Of a DNA stretch of 64,000 bases, positions 1 to 13,159 are shown piece by piece. The DNA is taken from assembly GCA_014281115.1 (NCBI GenBank), contig JACONQ010000021.1, positions 372,001-436,000 of the forward strand, read 5' to 3'. The stretch is from Laburnicola sp. R22_1 (Eukaryota; Ascomycota; Dothideomycetes; Pleosporales; Didymosphaeriaceae). Positions within the stretch are counted from its first letter, which is position 1, and the number at the start of each line of letters is the position of its first letter. A model generated the notes under the pieces. The model was not told where the DNA came from. It saw nothing but the letters and a program-made list of their open reading frames with translations, and ran no database searches. The position numbers and the translations under genes are program-made.

Positions 1-257
1 TCGCGAATTGCTAAGTAGGTAGGCGAAAATCCACATAGGTCCAGATCAAGTATATGACGAATTATCACCTCCTCTTCTAGCTAGGTGAGCTTCTTCGAGT
101 TGGGCTGGCAATCGCGTCGCGTAGGTCTCCCAGCGCGTCGGCGGCGGAGCGTTGTTTCGGGTACATTGTAGACTGCTGCAGCAGCTCAGTTGCTTTGGAT
201 CTGGCTGGTATTGATTGAAAAGATGGCAAGTTGAACATCTGCTTCCTTTGAAGCCAT
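1..257 (-). pseudogene. Pogo-like transposase, N-terminal fragment with stops
   Basis: The minus-strand reading from an ATG at 257 gives residues resembling the N-terminus of the better preserved transposase at 46748-48397: a Gln-Ile-Gln-Ser helix-turn-helix stretch, then VPETTLR, SKKLT, LEEEV and HILDLD in the same order. These belong to the Psq-type helix-turn-helix and the CENP-B-type DNA-binding region of DDE_1 (pogo/Fot1) transposases. In-frame TGA and TAG codons interrupt it. The longest open frame on this strand (46-360) is a different frame and does not look like the protein. The catalytic domain lies outside the window. Confidence 0.7.
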
Positions 258-362
258 TTAAGTGTTGTGGCGTGGAGTTGTTGTAGGACGCGTTTAGAGC
301 GGGTGCGAAAGTTAATGGGGTGCGCCGCTCGCTTGCCTGCGCCGCTCGCTTGCCATCCATGT
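1..362 (-). mobile_element. Pogo-like transposon remnant (PogoA-1), cut by window edge
   Basis: One end of a pogo/Fot1-like DNA transposon lies here, the rest beyond the left edge. Read on the minus strand, the end starts next to a TA at 363-364 with ACATGGATGGCAAGCGAGCG; the first four bases fit ACGT in the other copies after one G-to-A change. Inside the end a ~16-bp motif (GCAAGCGAGCGGCGCA) occurs twice in tandem, as in the terminal repeats at 41.1, 46.3 and 46.7 kb. GC content is far above the AT-rich DNA that follows. The other terminal repeat cannot be seen, so full length is unknown. Confidence 0.75.
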
Positions 363-364
363 TA

Positions 365-532
365 ATTATATTTACTAAAGTAGAAATTTAATCTTATAAT
401 TCTTTATAAACTAGATAAGCTACTAATCTAACTAGTACACTAAGACTGCCGTATAGATAGTTAGGTATACCTACCCCTTACGCTAAATAAGTATCTAATA
501 AATAGAATAGAACTCTAGTATAGTTACTTTAA
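365..532 (+). repeat. R3 repeat, left part, interrupted by R2
   Basis: AT-rich sequence that resembles 18150-18281. The match resumes at 1864 after the R2 insertion. No coding potential seen. The last 12 bases (521-532, TAGTTACTTTAA) are repeated at 1852-1863 as the target duplication of R2. Confidence 0.5.
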
Positions 533-1851
533 CCCTTCTAGGTAAGAGTTATAAACTGACTCTACTTATTTAGTTTTTAAGTGGCCCCACTACGTTTAAT
601 TACTGCGTTTTTTTATTGCGTTACTAGCGCCTATATAATATTATATTATATTATATTATATGCGCGCTAAGTTCTAGGACCTAGAGCGCGTTAAAATTTT
701 ACTAACATTTCTCCCCCTAGCTTTTAAAATAATAACTTACAATAATAATACCCCTAACTTACTTACCTACCTACTACTTTATTAGATAATTAACTCTACC
801 TTTTAATCTTTTACTATATTACTAGATAATAAATAATCTACTATACGCATACACGTTCTACTACTACCACTACTACTATAATATATAATAAATTACGCGC
901 GTGCTCCCTACTCCTAATACTAAATAACACCCTAACACTTTACTAGCCTTACTCTACTTATTACTTATAAATATTCTATAGTATAAGCGTGTACCTATAT
1001 ATGCCTTATACCTCTAATAACTACTTATTATTATTTTTTATTCTAGCAAAACCTTAGGTATTTTAGGTTATACTTAACCTTTTCTTTATTACTTTTACTC
1101 TATTGCTCTTAAATCTAATTAAATCTTGCGTCTTATTTTCTAAAAGCGCTCTAGTAACAATAATTACTAGTATAGCTAAGCACTAGATAGCTAAACTAGT
1201 AGAAATAGAGCTATAAGTTAAAATTTATAGTCCCTAGAGTACTTAGGTATTACTAAATGCTGCAATAAAATAAACTAGCTGTAATAATCTATTTATTATA
1301 TAATTTATACTATACTACTATATAATTTATAAAGATAGTAGATATTTAACCTTTATAATACCTATCTTATATATATCTATTATTAGTATCTAGGTTATAC
1401 TCCTTATTATTATACGTCTTATTATTATTATTGTCTAGCTTATTATATATATATAGGCGCGTAACTGCCCGCCCTATAGAAAGCGTGTTATTAGGTTAAG
1501 GGATAGCTATACTAGATTGTAACCTTAAGGTCTTACGCAATAATTAAATATATTATTTAGTATATAGATAAACACTTAATATATCTAGTTATAGATTTTT
1601 ATGCTTTGTGCGTAGGTAACTGCGTTACGTTATTATTATTAACTTTAGTACTATAGACTATAGACTATAGTATAGCTTGTAATTAACTTTATAAGGGGCT
1701 GGCTAATTTACATATACTTAATAGTGTCCCTAAATAGTTGCTAAACTAGTCTTATTGCTTTACCTTAATTTATAGTATTTTTTAGCACACCTATAGCTTT
1801 CTCTTATAGCGTTATACTGTGTATAGAACGTGCGCGAGGTATTCTTTATAA
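533..1851 (+). repeat. R2 repeat, copy 1 (about 1.3 kb, unclassified mobile element)
   Basis: This copy is flanked by a 12-bp direct repeat TAGTTACTTTAA (521-532 and 1852-1863) and interrupts the R3 repeat. It is collinear with 19403-20778 and with the inverse complement of 5983-13859. The 5' end contains a CCTAGG-like hairpin, a TTTTTAAGTGGCC segment and an AT-expanded palindrome bounded by GCGCC and GCGCT. No open reading frame of note and no recognisable protein. RIP-type decay is strong. The class is unknown: long target duplications fit target-primed retrotransposition, but I see no poly-A tail or reverse transcriptase. Confidence 0.65.
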
Positions 1852-1863
1852 TAGTTACTTTAA

Positions 1864-2500
1864 CTATAATATTATAAATCTTTAGCCTATACTTTTTAGT
1901 AGCAGCAAGTATATTAGCGTTAAATAATTTATTATTATCTAGGTAGATAGTAGGGCATAGAGTAATAGTAGGAGCTTTGTTTAAGATAACCTTAATATAG
2001 CGATAGAGTAATGGATATATATCTAGTATATATTACCTTTCCCTTTTTACGCTCTTTTTAATTACTAAGCAGGGGGCTCTGTTTTTTTTGTTATGTTATT
2101 TGAGATAAAAGCCTTTATTGTCCTACCCCTAGGTAGATAAATTAACGCCACATATTACCTTCATTCTACTATGATAAGATATAGTATACACCTATTAATA
2201 TGTTAACTTATATTATTTATAATAATTAGGATAGTAGAAGAGAGATAGCTTAGAGTATAGTAGCACTAAAGTCTTATCTTCTCTAAAGTTCTAAGTAGCC
2301 TCTTTATACAAGTTTTGCTTATAAGAGTCTTGCGCTAAAACTACTAAGCTTACTTAGTAGTTTAAATACACTTTTTTTATAATTACTACATTTTTTACGC
2401 TCTTTTTAATTACTAAGTAGGGGGCTCTGCTTTTTATATTATGTTATTTAAGATAAAAGCCTTTATTGTCCTACAACTAGGTAGATAAATTAACGCCACA
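1864..2500 (+). repeat. R3 repeat, right part, with R1 insertions
   Basis: Continuation of R3, alignable with 18294-18800. A 112-bp R1 insertion lies at 2040-2151, flanked by a 10-bp direct repeat ATATTACCTT (2030-2039 and 2152-2161). The 18.46-kb copy of R3 lacks this insertion. A second R1 module is at about 2395-2497. No coding sequence seen. Confidence 0.5.
2040..2151 (+). repeat. R1 short interspersed module (112 bp)
   Basis: Core motifs ACGCTCTTTTTAATTACTAA, GGGGGCTCTG, GATAAAAGCCTTTATTGTCC and TACCCCTAGGTAGATAAATT. Similar modules occur at about 2395-2497, 14470-14575 and 18700-18797 on this strand, and at about 2724-2812, 14963-15060, 17530-17625 and 20393-20490 on the opposite strand. 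This copy has a 10-bp target duplication, so it is a discrete insertion. It is non-coding with no obvious terminal inverted repeats. MITE or SINE are both possible. Confidence 0.5.
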
Positions 2501-3178
2501 TATTAAAAAGTAATTTAGACTCTAAAAGCTTAAATATATTAACTTTACCTATATATTCTTTTACATTAAAAGTAATAATAGTAGTAAATATATTAATGAG
2601 AATTTTATATAGTTTATAGTAGAAAAAGACTATATTTATAATACTATTCTACTCTACACCTATATATTAAATAGCATCTTAGAGTAATTTAACTATATTT
2701 TTATATGTATGTGTGTATTGTTAAATTAACTATCTAGGGATAGAATGACAAAGGCTTTTATCTCAAATAACATAACAAAAAAGCAGAGTCCCGTACTTAG
2801 TAATTAATAAGAATATTTTTATATAAATAGTGCGTTTTATACTTAATAATAATACCTTACTATTCTTATTAGCTAAGACTATAGTAATATCTTACTTTTT
2901 AGTATTTATTATCTTTTATTTAACTAACTAGCTAATGCGCACACTCTATAAGTTGCTTAGAAAAAAGAAACTCTTTATAAAGTATCTTAAACTATTTAGT
3001 ATTAAGGCCTATATATATATTTCTATTAAGGCTTAAGCAATATCTAGTAAGCTTTTATACTACGCTAAGGTTAGTATATTTATAGGCTATAAAAATAATA
3101 CACCTAACTAATATAATTAATATTACGTGACTTATTACGTGACTTATTACGTGAATAATGACTAAGCGTACACGCTTA
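2501..3178. other. AT-rich interval without recognisable gene
   Basis: RIP-decayed DNA. It holds an inverted R1 module at about 2724-2812 and three tandem copies of ATTACGTGACTT-like units at about 3121-3155. I see no coding sequence or RNA gene. Confidence 0.4.
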
Positions 3179-4284
3179 CTGTGGCCGGCTAATATCCCTT
3201 ATAGTAAAAATACCCAAAGGAAAAAAACATAATATAAAAATAATACTAAAATATTATATATTTATATACCTATATATAATATATTTATTAAATTTTATAA
3301 TATTAAGTTTAAAGCCTATATTTTCTTTAAAACACTTTTATACTTTTTATAGGTATCTAATAAAAATAGTATTACCCTAGTATTTAGTATTTCCTTTAAA
3401 TATATTCTTTCTATAGTAATACCTAAACTTAACTCTAAAGAAATAAAGGCCTCTAATTTAAATAAAATATCTACTATAATATTACCTAGAATAAATATAA
3501 TTAATATAGGGCCTTTATACTTTATAGCTTTTATATTTATATTTTAACTACCACTGTGTGCTAGGTACTAGGTTATAGTGCCTCCTGTTTTACTCCTCTC
3601 TGTGTATAGTGCGGACTCGACCTTGGTTAGAATCTTCACACGACGAAGATCTTTAATATTTATATCTTAAGGCTAGTAAATATAATTTCTAAGGCTAAAA
3701 ATAGTATTATCTATATTTTTTTAAATATATAATATATATTTTATATATCTATACTACACACTTTATACACAATTTTTACACGCACTAATAGGTCTAAACT
3801 ACTATATTTTATATATAGAATTTTAGAAATATTACCTATAAATCCTATAAACCATACTACTTATACTAGTAGACTAATAATAGCGCTTATAAAATATAGT
3901 AAAGAAACTAATATTATACTTACTTAGTATAATACTTAGGCAAATATTACTATAAATAATAGTATTTATTTTATAGAATATAGTGCTACTATATTTATTA
4001 ATAAGAACACGCTATTTATATACTTAGATATAGTTAGTTATAGACTACTATAGTAAAATATAATTAATTAAGAACTATAGGTATATATTAATAATTATAT
4101 ATATAAGATTATTAATAAAAATAAAATACTAGCTAATACAAAGCTAGTAGATATAAGATAGGTTTTTAATACTAAGTAAAATAAAAAGGCAAAGTTATTA
4201 AGCGTAAAATAAGAATTATTATATATATATATATATATATTCCTTTGAGCTATTTTTACTATAAGGGATATTAGCTAGCTATAG
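3179..4284. mobile_element. TIR element with TA duplications (1106 bp, Tc1/mariner-like or MITE)
   Basis: Terminal inverted repeats of about 36 bp. The left end starts CTGTGGCCGGCTAATATCCC at 3179. The right end is its inverse complement ending at 4284 and differs mainly by G-to-A changes. TA flanks both sides (3177-3178 and 4285-4286). The interior is extremely AT-rich and contains an R4 module at 3549-3655. I cannot recognise a transposase, so it is either non-autonomous or erased by RIP. Confidence 0.6.
3549..3655 (-). repeat. R4 dispersed module, copy a (~110 bp)
   Basis: On the minus strand it starts near AAAGATCTTCGTCGTGTG and contains GATTCTAACCAAGGTCGAGT and GAGAGGAGTAAAACA, ending near CCTAGTACCTAGCACA. 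Other copies: about 14040-14155 and 16385-16530 on the same strand, and about 16828-16985 and 39268-39375 on the opposite strand. GGTCGAGTCC loosely resembles a pol III B box and three copies continue into an A/T simple-repeat tail, so a SINE is possible but unproven. Confidence 0.5.
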
Positions 4285-4286
4285 TA

Positions 4287-5968
<1,682 letters not shown>

Positions 5969-6782
5969 ATCCTTATTAATATCTAGAAGAGAAACATCGC
6001 AGACCTTTTAGTATACAGTACAACGCTATAAGGAAAAGCTGTAGGTGTACTAAAAACGTGTTAAAAAAGGTAAAGCAGCAAAATAGGTTAGGCTAGAGAC
6101 TATTTATTAGCACGTGCAAATCGGCCCCTTATACTAATAAGATAGTTAATTACGGTGTACTATACTATAGTCCACAGATACTAAAGTTAAAGATAATAAC
6201 GCAGCTACTTACGCATAAAGTATAAAAATCCGCAACTAGAGATTATCTTTATCTATTTATCCTTACACATATAATATAACTAATTATTACGCAAGACCTT
6301 AAGGTTATAATCTAGTATAGCTATTCCTCGCCCTAATAACGCTATTACCACTAGGTAGGCAGTTACACATCTATACGTGTATAATAAGAAAGATAATAAT
6401 ATTAGCGCTAGCTAGAATTAGTATTGCAAAGGTTAAACGCCTAATATTACTAACTATATAGTAGTAGAATATAAGTAGTGTAGCAAATAGATTGCGTTAG
6501 TTAGTTTGTTAAAGTCCTACTATATTAATAAGTTAGAGTCCTACTACGTTAATAAGTATATAGAGACCACACGCATAGAATTTAACTTGTGGCTTACTCT
6601 CTACTAGTTTAGTTGCCTTGTGCTTAGATATATTAATAAGAGTTACTAGATATATTTTTAAAGGCAATAGGAGAGGATAGGCAAATATTATAAAAGGCTC
6701 TAGAAGAATAAAGTAAGGCTATATAATCTAGAGAAGGTGTAGTATAAGTACTAGAGTAGGGTCTATATAGAATAGCTATAAG

Positions 6783-6998
6783 TGTGAGGACGGGCTCGGG
6801 CTTCCGCATTGTAGAGTGTTGATGGGATAGGTTGGCTCTATTTCAGCTACACTAGGATAAGGTAGAAAGGTAGATATAAGACGCGCAGGCGTAAAGAGGC
6901 GATGGTGGGGCGCTAGTCCCATAAAGGCTAGCGCCTCGCAAGGCTGCCTTGTTGTTATATAACTTGCGGCCAGCTCTCTGTGCACCGCAGCTGTCACA
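6783..6998 (-). repeat. 3' LTR of G1 (216 bp)
   Basis: Same length as the LTR at 13160-13375, with 12 differences by eye, all transitions as RIP would leave. An 'ORF' inside it (6776-6997) is not a gene. Confidence 0.95.
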
Positions 6999-7040
6999 TT
7001 ACCCCCCTCTAAGAGAGGCTCGTCCTTGAGTCTCGTATAG

Positions 7041-10000
7041 CTACTTCCTCGTCCGTGTTCTCTGTCCCAGCCCCTTACTTGCTGCCTTGTTGTTCTCGTT
7101 CGTTACTTGTACGTACTGCCCGTCCTTATATGCTCGCAGCCATGCTTCCAACCGTGCTGGAGGACCAGGTCGCTCTGGGTAGGCTTGGTGGTAGTCCCTG
7201 ACTTTATAGGGCGCCCCTGCGAAGCCTTGGGCGTTGTACCATGTCGGGTCTAGGTCATAAGCGGTCCAGGAAGCTCTGTACTGCAGACGCCCTTAATAGA
7301 TGCGGCTGTTAAGTATCTCCTCTACCAGCCACTTAGGGTTGCCGTCAACCTTAATTAGTTCCTCCTTAGGTTCAATCTGGCCTAATAGTAAGTCTAAGGC
7401 GGCTTTCTATAGATAGTCTGTGTAGAAGACGTCATGCATGCGCATGTATGGCGGTAGCTTGAGGCGATAGGAATGACCCCTTATCTTGATGATAGGGTAG
7501 GGGCCGTACATCTGCTGGTCGAGCTTTGAGCTAGGTTGGCCAGTCGTGAAGCCCTTAGGCGTAACGTAGACTTGGTCTCCTATTGTAAAATTGGGCTCAC
7601 GGCGCTTCTTATTTGCTTGCCGCGCTTGCCGCTGCTGCGCCTGAGCAATCCCTCTCTAAGCTATCTCTGTTGCTAGCTTTATAGCGTCATGTTGGGCCTT
7701 TGCGTAGTTCTGCGCCTCCTTACGGGACATATGCTCGCGGGCAGATGGGGATGTCCTTGTACGTTCCTTCCAATCCTAGTGGTGGACAGGTTGGTGACCA
7801 AACTCGATCTCAAATGGTGACAGGCCAGTGGTCTCGTGCGGCAGAATAGCCTGTGCCCAGTCCATACATGGCAACAGATCTGACCAGTTATCCTAATAGT
7901 AGTTAACAAAGGGCCGTAGGCGCTGGTTGAGGTACTGGTTCACAATCTCTGTGTTGCTGTTGGTTTGGGGGTAGTAGGCTGTTAACAGCTTCTGCTTAAC
8001 ACCTATAAGGCGGCATAGCTTGTTTATAAATGCGGAGACGAATTGGGGGCCTTAGTCACAGACAATAGACCTTAGAGGGCTATAGACACGCCAGATGTAG
8101 CGGTAGTACATGTTAGCAGCTTGCTTAGTAGTAGTAGTCTTATGGCAGGGTAGCGAGAAGCAACGCTTGCTTAGGCGGTCTACCACAACGAAGGCACAGT
8201 CGTACCCCTTCTTATCGGCTGGGAAGGACTTAAAGTCCATTGAGACGTCCTGCTATGCTCAATCAGGTATTGGCAGCGACTTGAGCAGTCCTGGAGTTCG
8301 ATTGCAAGGGACATGGCTCTATTAGCAAGCCTTGCAGGCGGCGACGTACGTATCGACGTCTTTCTCCATGCCTGGCCAATAGTAGCGATCCCGCAGTAGC
8401 TTTACAGTCTTTCTCTTGCCTGGGTGAGCAGTAGTCTGTGCTGCATGGACTGTTCGGATCAAGTGCGTGCGGAGGAAGTGAACAGCAGGGACAACTAGTT
8501 GGCCTTAGTGCAGGAGTAGTCCTTGCTCGTTCAGCTGCCAGGTGGCGCTACTAGCTGACGCTTTCTCTCGCAGAGCTTGTATGCTACCATAGCTTTGGTT
8601 AGCCTTAAGGGCTCAGTCAATAACGGCGTGCGGGTCATTAAGTGGGGGTGAGCTCATAAAGGTGTCTAAGGCCGCAACCTTAATACAGCTCTCTAGGCCT
8701 TGTATAGTAAGCGAGGCTAGATAATTGTTAGTGGCCTAAATTATACTAATATCGAGCTGCTTAGCTTGCAGGAAGGCTCGCGTTTAAGCGGCTTGGTCCT
8801 TATCCTTCTAAGTCTTAAGTTCCTCTTGCTTGCGCGACAGCGCGTTGGCTACAACGTTGGCGGTTCCAGAGCGGTAGGAGAGGGTTATATTAAAGTCAGC
8901 TACTATTATAGCCCAGCGCATTTGCCATAGAGTAAGCTCTCGCTTAGTTAAGAAATACTCGAGTGCTTAGTAGTTAGTAAGGGCGCTGAATAGCTAAGGC
9001 GTCTAGAGGCCAATAAGCTGAGATCTCTACTTCTTAAGGCCGTAGATAACTGCCAGCATCTCTTTGTTGTGGATGTCGTAGTTTATCTGTGGTCCGCTTA
9101 TAGTCTTTGAATAGAAAGCTACTAGTTGCTATAGGCTGTTGTCCTGTAGCTAGGAGAGTACGCTAGCTATAACTCCATCGCTTGTATCTGTCTCTATGCG
9201 CGTCTGGCGGTAGGGCGAGTAGTGGGCCAGAACATTGTCTAACAGCATGAGATCCTTAGCTTGCTAGAAGGCTGCCAGCTCGCGCCCGCCAAAGGCGTGC
9301 CATACGCCCTTCTTGAGCAGCTTAGTAAGCGGCCGGATGATGCGCCCATAGTCCTTGAGGAAGGCTCGATAGAAGTTGCAGAACCCTAGGAAGGACTGTA
9401 GGCTTTTGACTGACATAGGGACTGGCCAGTCTCGTACAGCGGTGACCTTCTCAGGGTCCTTCTATATACCCTCTGTGCTAATAATAAGACCTAGGAACTT
9501 TGTCTTTGTTATGGCGAATTTGCTCTTCTTAATGTCTGCTTGTAGGCCGGCGTTGTAGAGACGCTTAAGTACCTAAGCGACGTGCTCCTCGTGCTCTAGT
9601 GGGTCTTCTGAATATATAAGGATATCGTCCAGATATGCTGTGCAGAAGTCGTCAAACAGGCCATGCAAGACCTTGTTAATATACCATTGGAAGGTCGCAG
9701 GGCCGTTGCAGAGGCCAAAGGGCAGCACACAGTACTTGTAGTTGCCGTATCGTGTGCGGAAAGTAGTTAGATCCTCGACCTCCTCGTTAAGGCGGATGCG
9801 GTAGAAGGCCTGTCGCACATCAAGCTTAGTGAATACCTTAGCGCGCGCGAGCCTAGTCAGGGTCTCTTGGATTAGCGGGATAGGGTAGGCGTCTTTCTTC
9901 GTGATTGCGTTAAGCTTGCGGTAGTCAACGCAGAAGCGCCACCCCCCTCCAGGCTTCTTAGCGAATAGGACAGGCGAGGCGTACGAGGCGTTACTGTGCG

Positions 10001-11107
10001 CGATGAAGCCTCGTCGCAGGTGGTCCTCAAGGTACGATTTCACGAGCTCTAGCTGCTCGAGAGACATGCTATACAGCGGGCTCGACGTCAACGTATTCTC
10101 AGAGGTCAGCTCAATGTTATGGTCAACACCGTCGCGGTGCGGTGGCAGCTCGTCTAAGTCCTTTTTCAAGAAGTGGGCTAGAGTCGCGCCAGCGTAACCT
10201 AGGAAGGGCAACTTCTCTGCGATCAGTTGGCGGAGCTCCTCTTCTTAATCAGGTAGGTTTAGCAGAGCGTCCTTGCGATCCTAGATAAGCTGGTTTACTT
10301 CGTAGACGCTAATATGGCCTAGCACAGTGTCCTTTTGTCGTGCGTGCATCATAAAGGCAGCAGCTCCAATTGTATTGATCTCGAGGCCTACCTTGGCGAG
10401 GTCTTCGCGCGAGACAGGCTGGGGACGAGGTTGTCGCTTAGCTGGTTCTGGCGTCTGTCGCGGGTGGAGTTGCTCTTCCATCTTTCTAAGGTTCTCCCAC
10501 AGGGTAGCGCGCTGGGTTAAGCGTAGAGGTAGCTTACAAGCGCGCTGTACAATAGCTACGTCTATCTGCTTGTCGCGTCGGTCGGCATTGGCTTGGTGCG
10601 AGGGGTTGATCTTTGAGGGCACGCCTTGCGTAGGGATAACGATATCACACTTGCAGTCAACCCGTGCGCCATCTGGCCACTGGAGCTTCTTCTGCTTGCA
10701 GTTAATCCAGATGTCGGCATCCTCTAGGAGCTTGCGGCCGACTATAAGGTTGTGGCGACCAGTATTATAAAAGATAAAGTAGGTAGAGAGGCGGTAGTTG
10801 TTAATTACTAGGTTAGCTTGGATATACTTGTCTACCTGACTATTTAGTTGACTGTCGTAGCCTGCCAAGGGTATTGCTTCCATACAGTGGATTGGGGCCT
10901 TAAGTCCTTTCTTAATCGTACGTAGATGCTTGAGGTAGACTAGGGCGTAGCTGCTGGCTCCAGTGTTAATAAGCGCGTTCAGCTTAATTGCTAGCCCGCC
11001 TGTAGAGATGTGGCATAGTAGAATAAACTAACTTCCACTAAACAGCTAATCCTGTATACTAAAGGCTCCTATAGGTTGCTCTAGGGAGGAGACTTCCCCT
11101 AGAGCGA
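7041..11107 (-). pseudogene. G1 pol: protease, reverse transcriptase, RNase H, integrase, chromodomain (degenerate)
   Basis: Protease: an INTGASS motif at about 10960, where the family has Asp-Thr-Gly; Asp has become Asn, so the active site is lost. Reverse transcriptase, 9573-10211: FCVDYRKLNAITKKDAYPIP, FTKLDVRQAF, LPFGLCNGPATFQ and the catalytic YLDDILIYS are intact. Integrase core: about 7600-8300, with VVVDRLSKRCF and a FVSAFINKLC region followed by YYPQTNSNTEIVNQYL. C-terminal chromodomain-like segment at about 7050-7330: KWLVEEILNSR, RASWTAYDLDPTWYNAQGF. Several in-frame TAG stops interrupt it; the last codon ends at a TAG (7041-7043). Pol is in a different frame from gag, so a frameshift was probably used. 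Confidence 0.85.
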
Positions 11108-12634
11108 TACTTTTTCCAAGTCGCTGTTAGAGGATCCGTCTGCTGCGTTATAGAATGCCTCGTTGTCGGTGTTGGCTGGCAGCTCAATAGCCTTCTGGTT
11201 GATAGGCTTGTCCGTACAATTGCGGGCAAGGTGACCAATCTTGTGACAATGGAAACAGGTAGGCTGATCTGCTGACGCCTGGATAGTGGCGGCTCTAGGC
11301 GGTGCTGTGGGAGTGGGTCGCTCGCGGTTGTGCTGTTCGGTTTTCTTAGCTCAGGTCGACGCTCTCCTGGCGTTGCTAATAGCGAGCTCCCTAGCGAGGT
11401 CTTAGGCGAGGTTAACGTAGATATTGTACTCCTCGCTATGCTGTTAGCGAAAGACACCCATCTGCGTGCGTAGGGCGTCCGGTAACTTCTCGTGGAACTC
11501 CTCTACCCACTGGTCCGCTGGTAGGCCACGTTCCTGTGCGAGACGAAAGAAGTCGCCCTGGAAGGTAGCGAAGTTGGCTGGGTCTCGCAGGCGGAGCTCT
11601 TGGAAGGCACGTCGGGCGTTAAGCTTCTTGTGAGGGTCCCCGTATGTCTTCTCTAGGCGGCCCACAAGATAGAGGTAGTCGACCGGCTGATCGCTTGCTC
11701 GGATCGTACGTATGAGGGTGGACAGGTATTGATTTGCCGAACCGTCGGTACGCGTGCGCATGTACGAGACAATATTGTTCTGAGTTGCCTGCTCGTCGAC
11801 ACCTTCAAACCAGTCTTAGTTAGCGCGCAGTTTGTCCTCTAGGCCGTCTCTCCATTACTTAAAGGTGACCTCTTTGCCATCCTTAAGTATTAGTGGGTTA
11901 GGAAAACAGGCTAAGCGGCTCCTACTATAGTTAATCGCTAGTTGCAAAGCAAGTAGAGTTGCTAGCGTATATGTTAACTGCTGTGGCAGCGTATCGGCTC
12001 CATTGTCTAATTCAGGTAGCCTAGGGTGTATTAGCGTCTGCAGTAGGGCTGTAAAGCGCAGCGTCTTTAAGTGCGCAGTTAGTGACAAGGCTAAGACTCC
12101 GCTAGTCTTCTTAGAGAGGAAGGATTTGCTGTGCTAGCTTGCAACCTTTACCTAGCCTCTAAGCAATTTAATTAACTCGTCCTTATCTGCTACTTGCTTG
12201 AGCGTGTCGTTAAGCAGCTGGCATAGCTTGGTAAGCTCGTCCTTGGCCTCTACTAGCTCAGCTTCAGCCGTATTAAGCGCTTTGCCCAGCGTGTCCGCGT
12301 GGTCTTAGTACGCTAGGGCCTTAAGATGGCTGAGTTCTAGCTCGCGGGCCACTACTGGCTGTTCCAGCGTCATGAGCTGGGGGAGGGTAACCTTAATTTC
12401 CTGCGGTTCGTACTCTATAGTTCCCTAGACAGTGTGCCCCGTGCGCATTGTAAATGGTCTCTTCTTATGCCGTGCCTTGATGCGGCTCTGCTTGATCGCT
12501 TAGTCCTCTTTGAGCTCATTGTCGATATAGTAGGCTGCTTGGCACCTAAGAGCTTGGATAGGAGGTGTGTGGTCCTCCTTAGTCGCGATTGCCTTGGGAT
12601 CTACCCTTAGCTTGAGCCTAGAGAGCTTTCCCAT
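11099..12634 (-). pseudogene. G1 gag polyprotein (degenerate)
   Basis: ATG at 12634 begins MGKLSRLKLRVDPKAI and the frame runs to a TAG at 11099-11101 with a few internal TAG stops. The central part (11444-11761) is a Retrotrans_gag-type helical domain: YLVGRLEKTYGDPHKK, ARRAFQELRLRDPANFATFQ. Near the C-terminus a CCHC zinc knuckle, CFHCHKIGHLARNC, lies at about 11216-11257. Gag forms the virus-like particle and binds the element RNA. Whether the final TAG is the native stop or a RIP stop is unclear. Confidence 0.8.
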
Positions 12635-13159
12635 ATCCCTTTTGTAGGTGCTGCTGGTAGGGCAGCTCTAGTTAGTGCTGCAGGTGAAGCAGCAGTGGTT
12701 GGTTCTCTCGCAGGGAGAGGGTGAGCGGGCGGTGCTCTTAATAGTTAATTCGGGGGGTTGTTTTTTGTGTCCTCTCTCTTAGAGGCAGGGCTACTATAGC
12801 TCTCTTCGCGTCTTCGCGGCAGGGATATGTTATTAACTCTCTTCTGGCCTACCGCGTAGGGCTTATAGATCTGGTACTTTTTGAGCGCTTGTTCGTCAAG
12901 CAAGGGCGGCAGGCTGATTAGCTCTCCTGGCTGGCTGCGGCGTGCTATCTTCGAACCGTCTGTCAACTCCCTTCAAGCCGCGCTTGGTGGTATTAGGACT
13001 TGGGTAAGCAACCGTACTTCTGACGAACTAACAGCTTAGCGTAGTCGTACTATACTACTTGAGGTTGGTCGTTGTTAAGTCGTACACGCAGGTAGATCGA
13101 TCGGTTTAACCAGATATTATGTCGCCGTCGCCAGCCAAGTAAGTGAGATCCTAGTGTAA
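12635..13159 (-). other. G1 5' leader between LTR and gag
   Basis: Untranslated leader of G1. Directly after the 5' LTR (minus strand) comes TTACACTAGGATC. The similar TTATACTAAGATC sits at the same place in G2, so this is probably the primer-binding site, though I cannot name the tRNA. A 73-codon open frame (12745-12966) is present in another frame; I do not recognise it. Confidence 0.5.

Noticed and set aside
10327..10770. 147-codon plus-strand open frame inside G1
   Set aside because: Shadow of the protease region of pol on the other strand.
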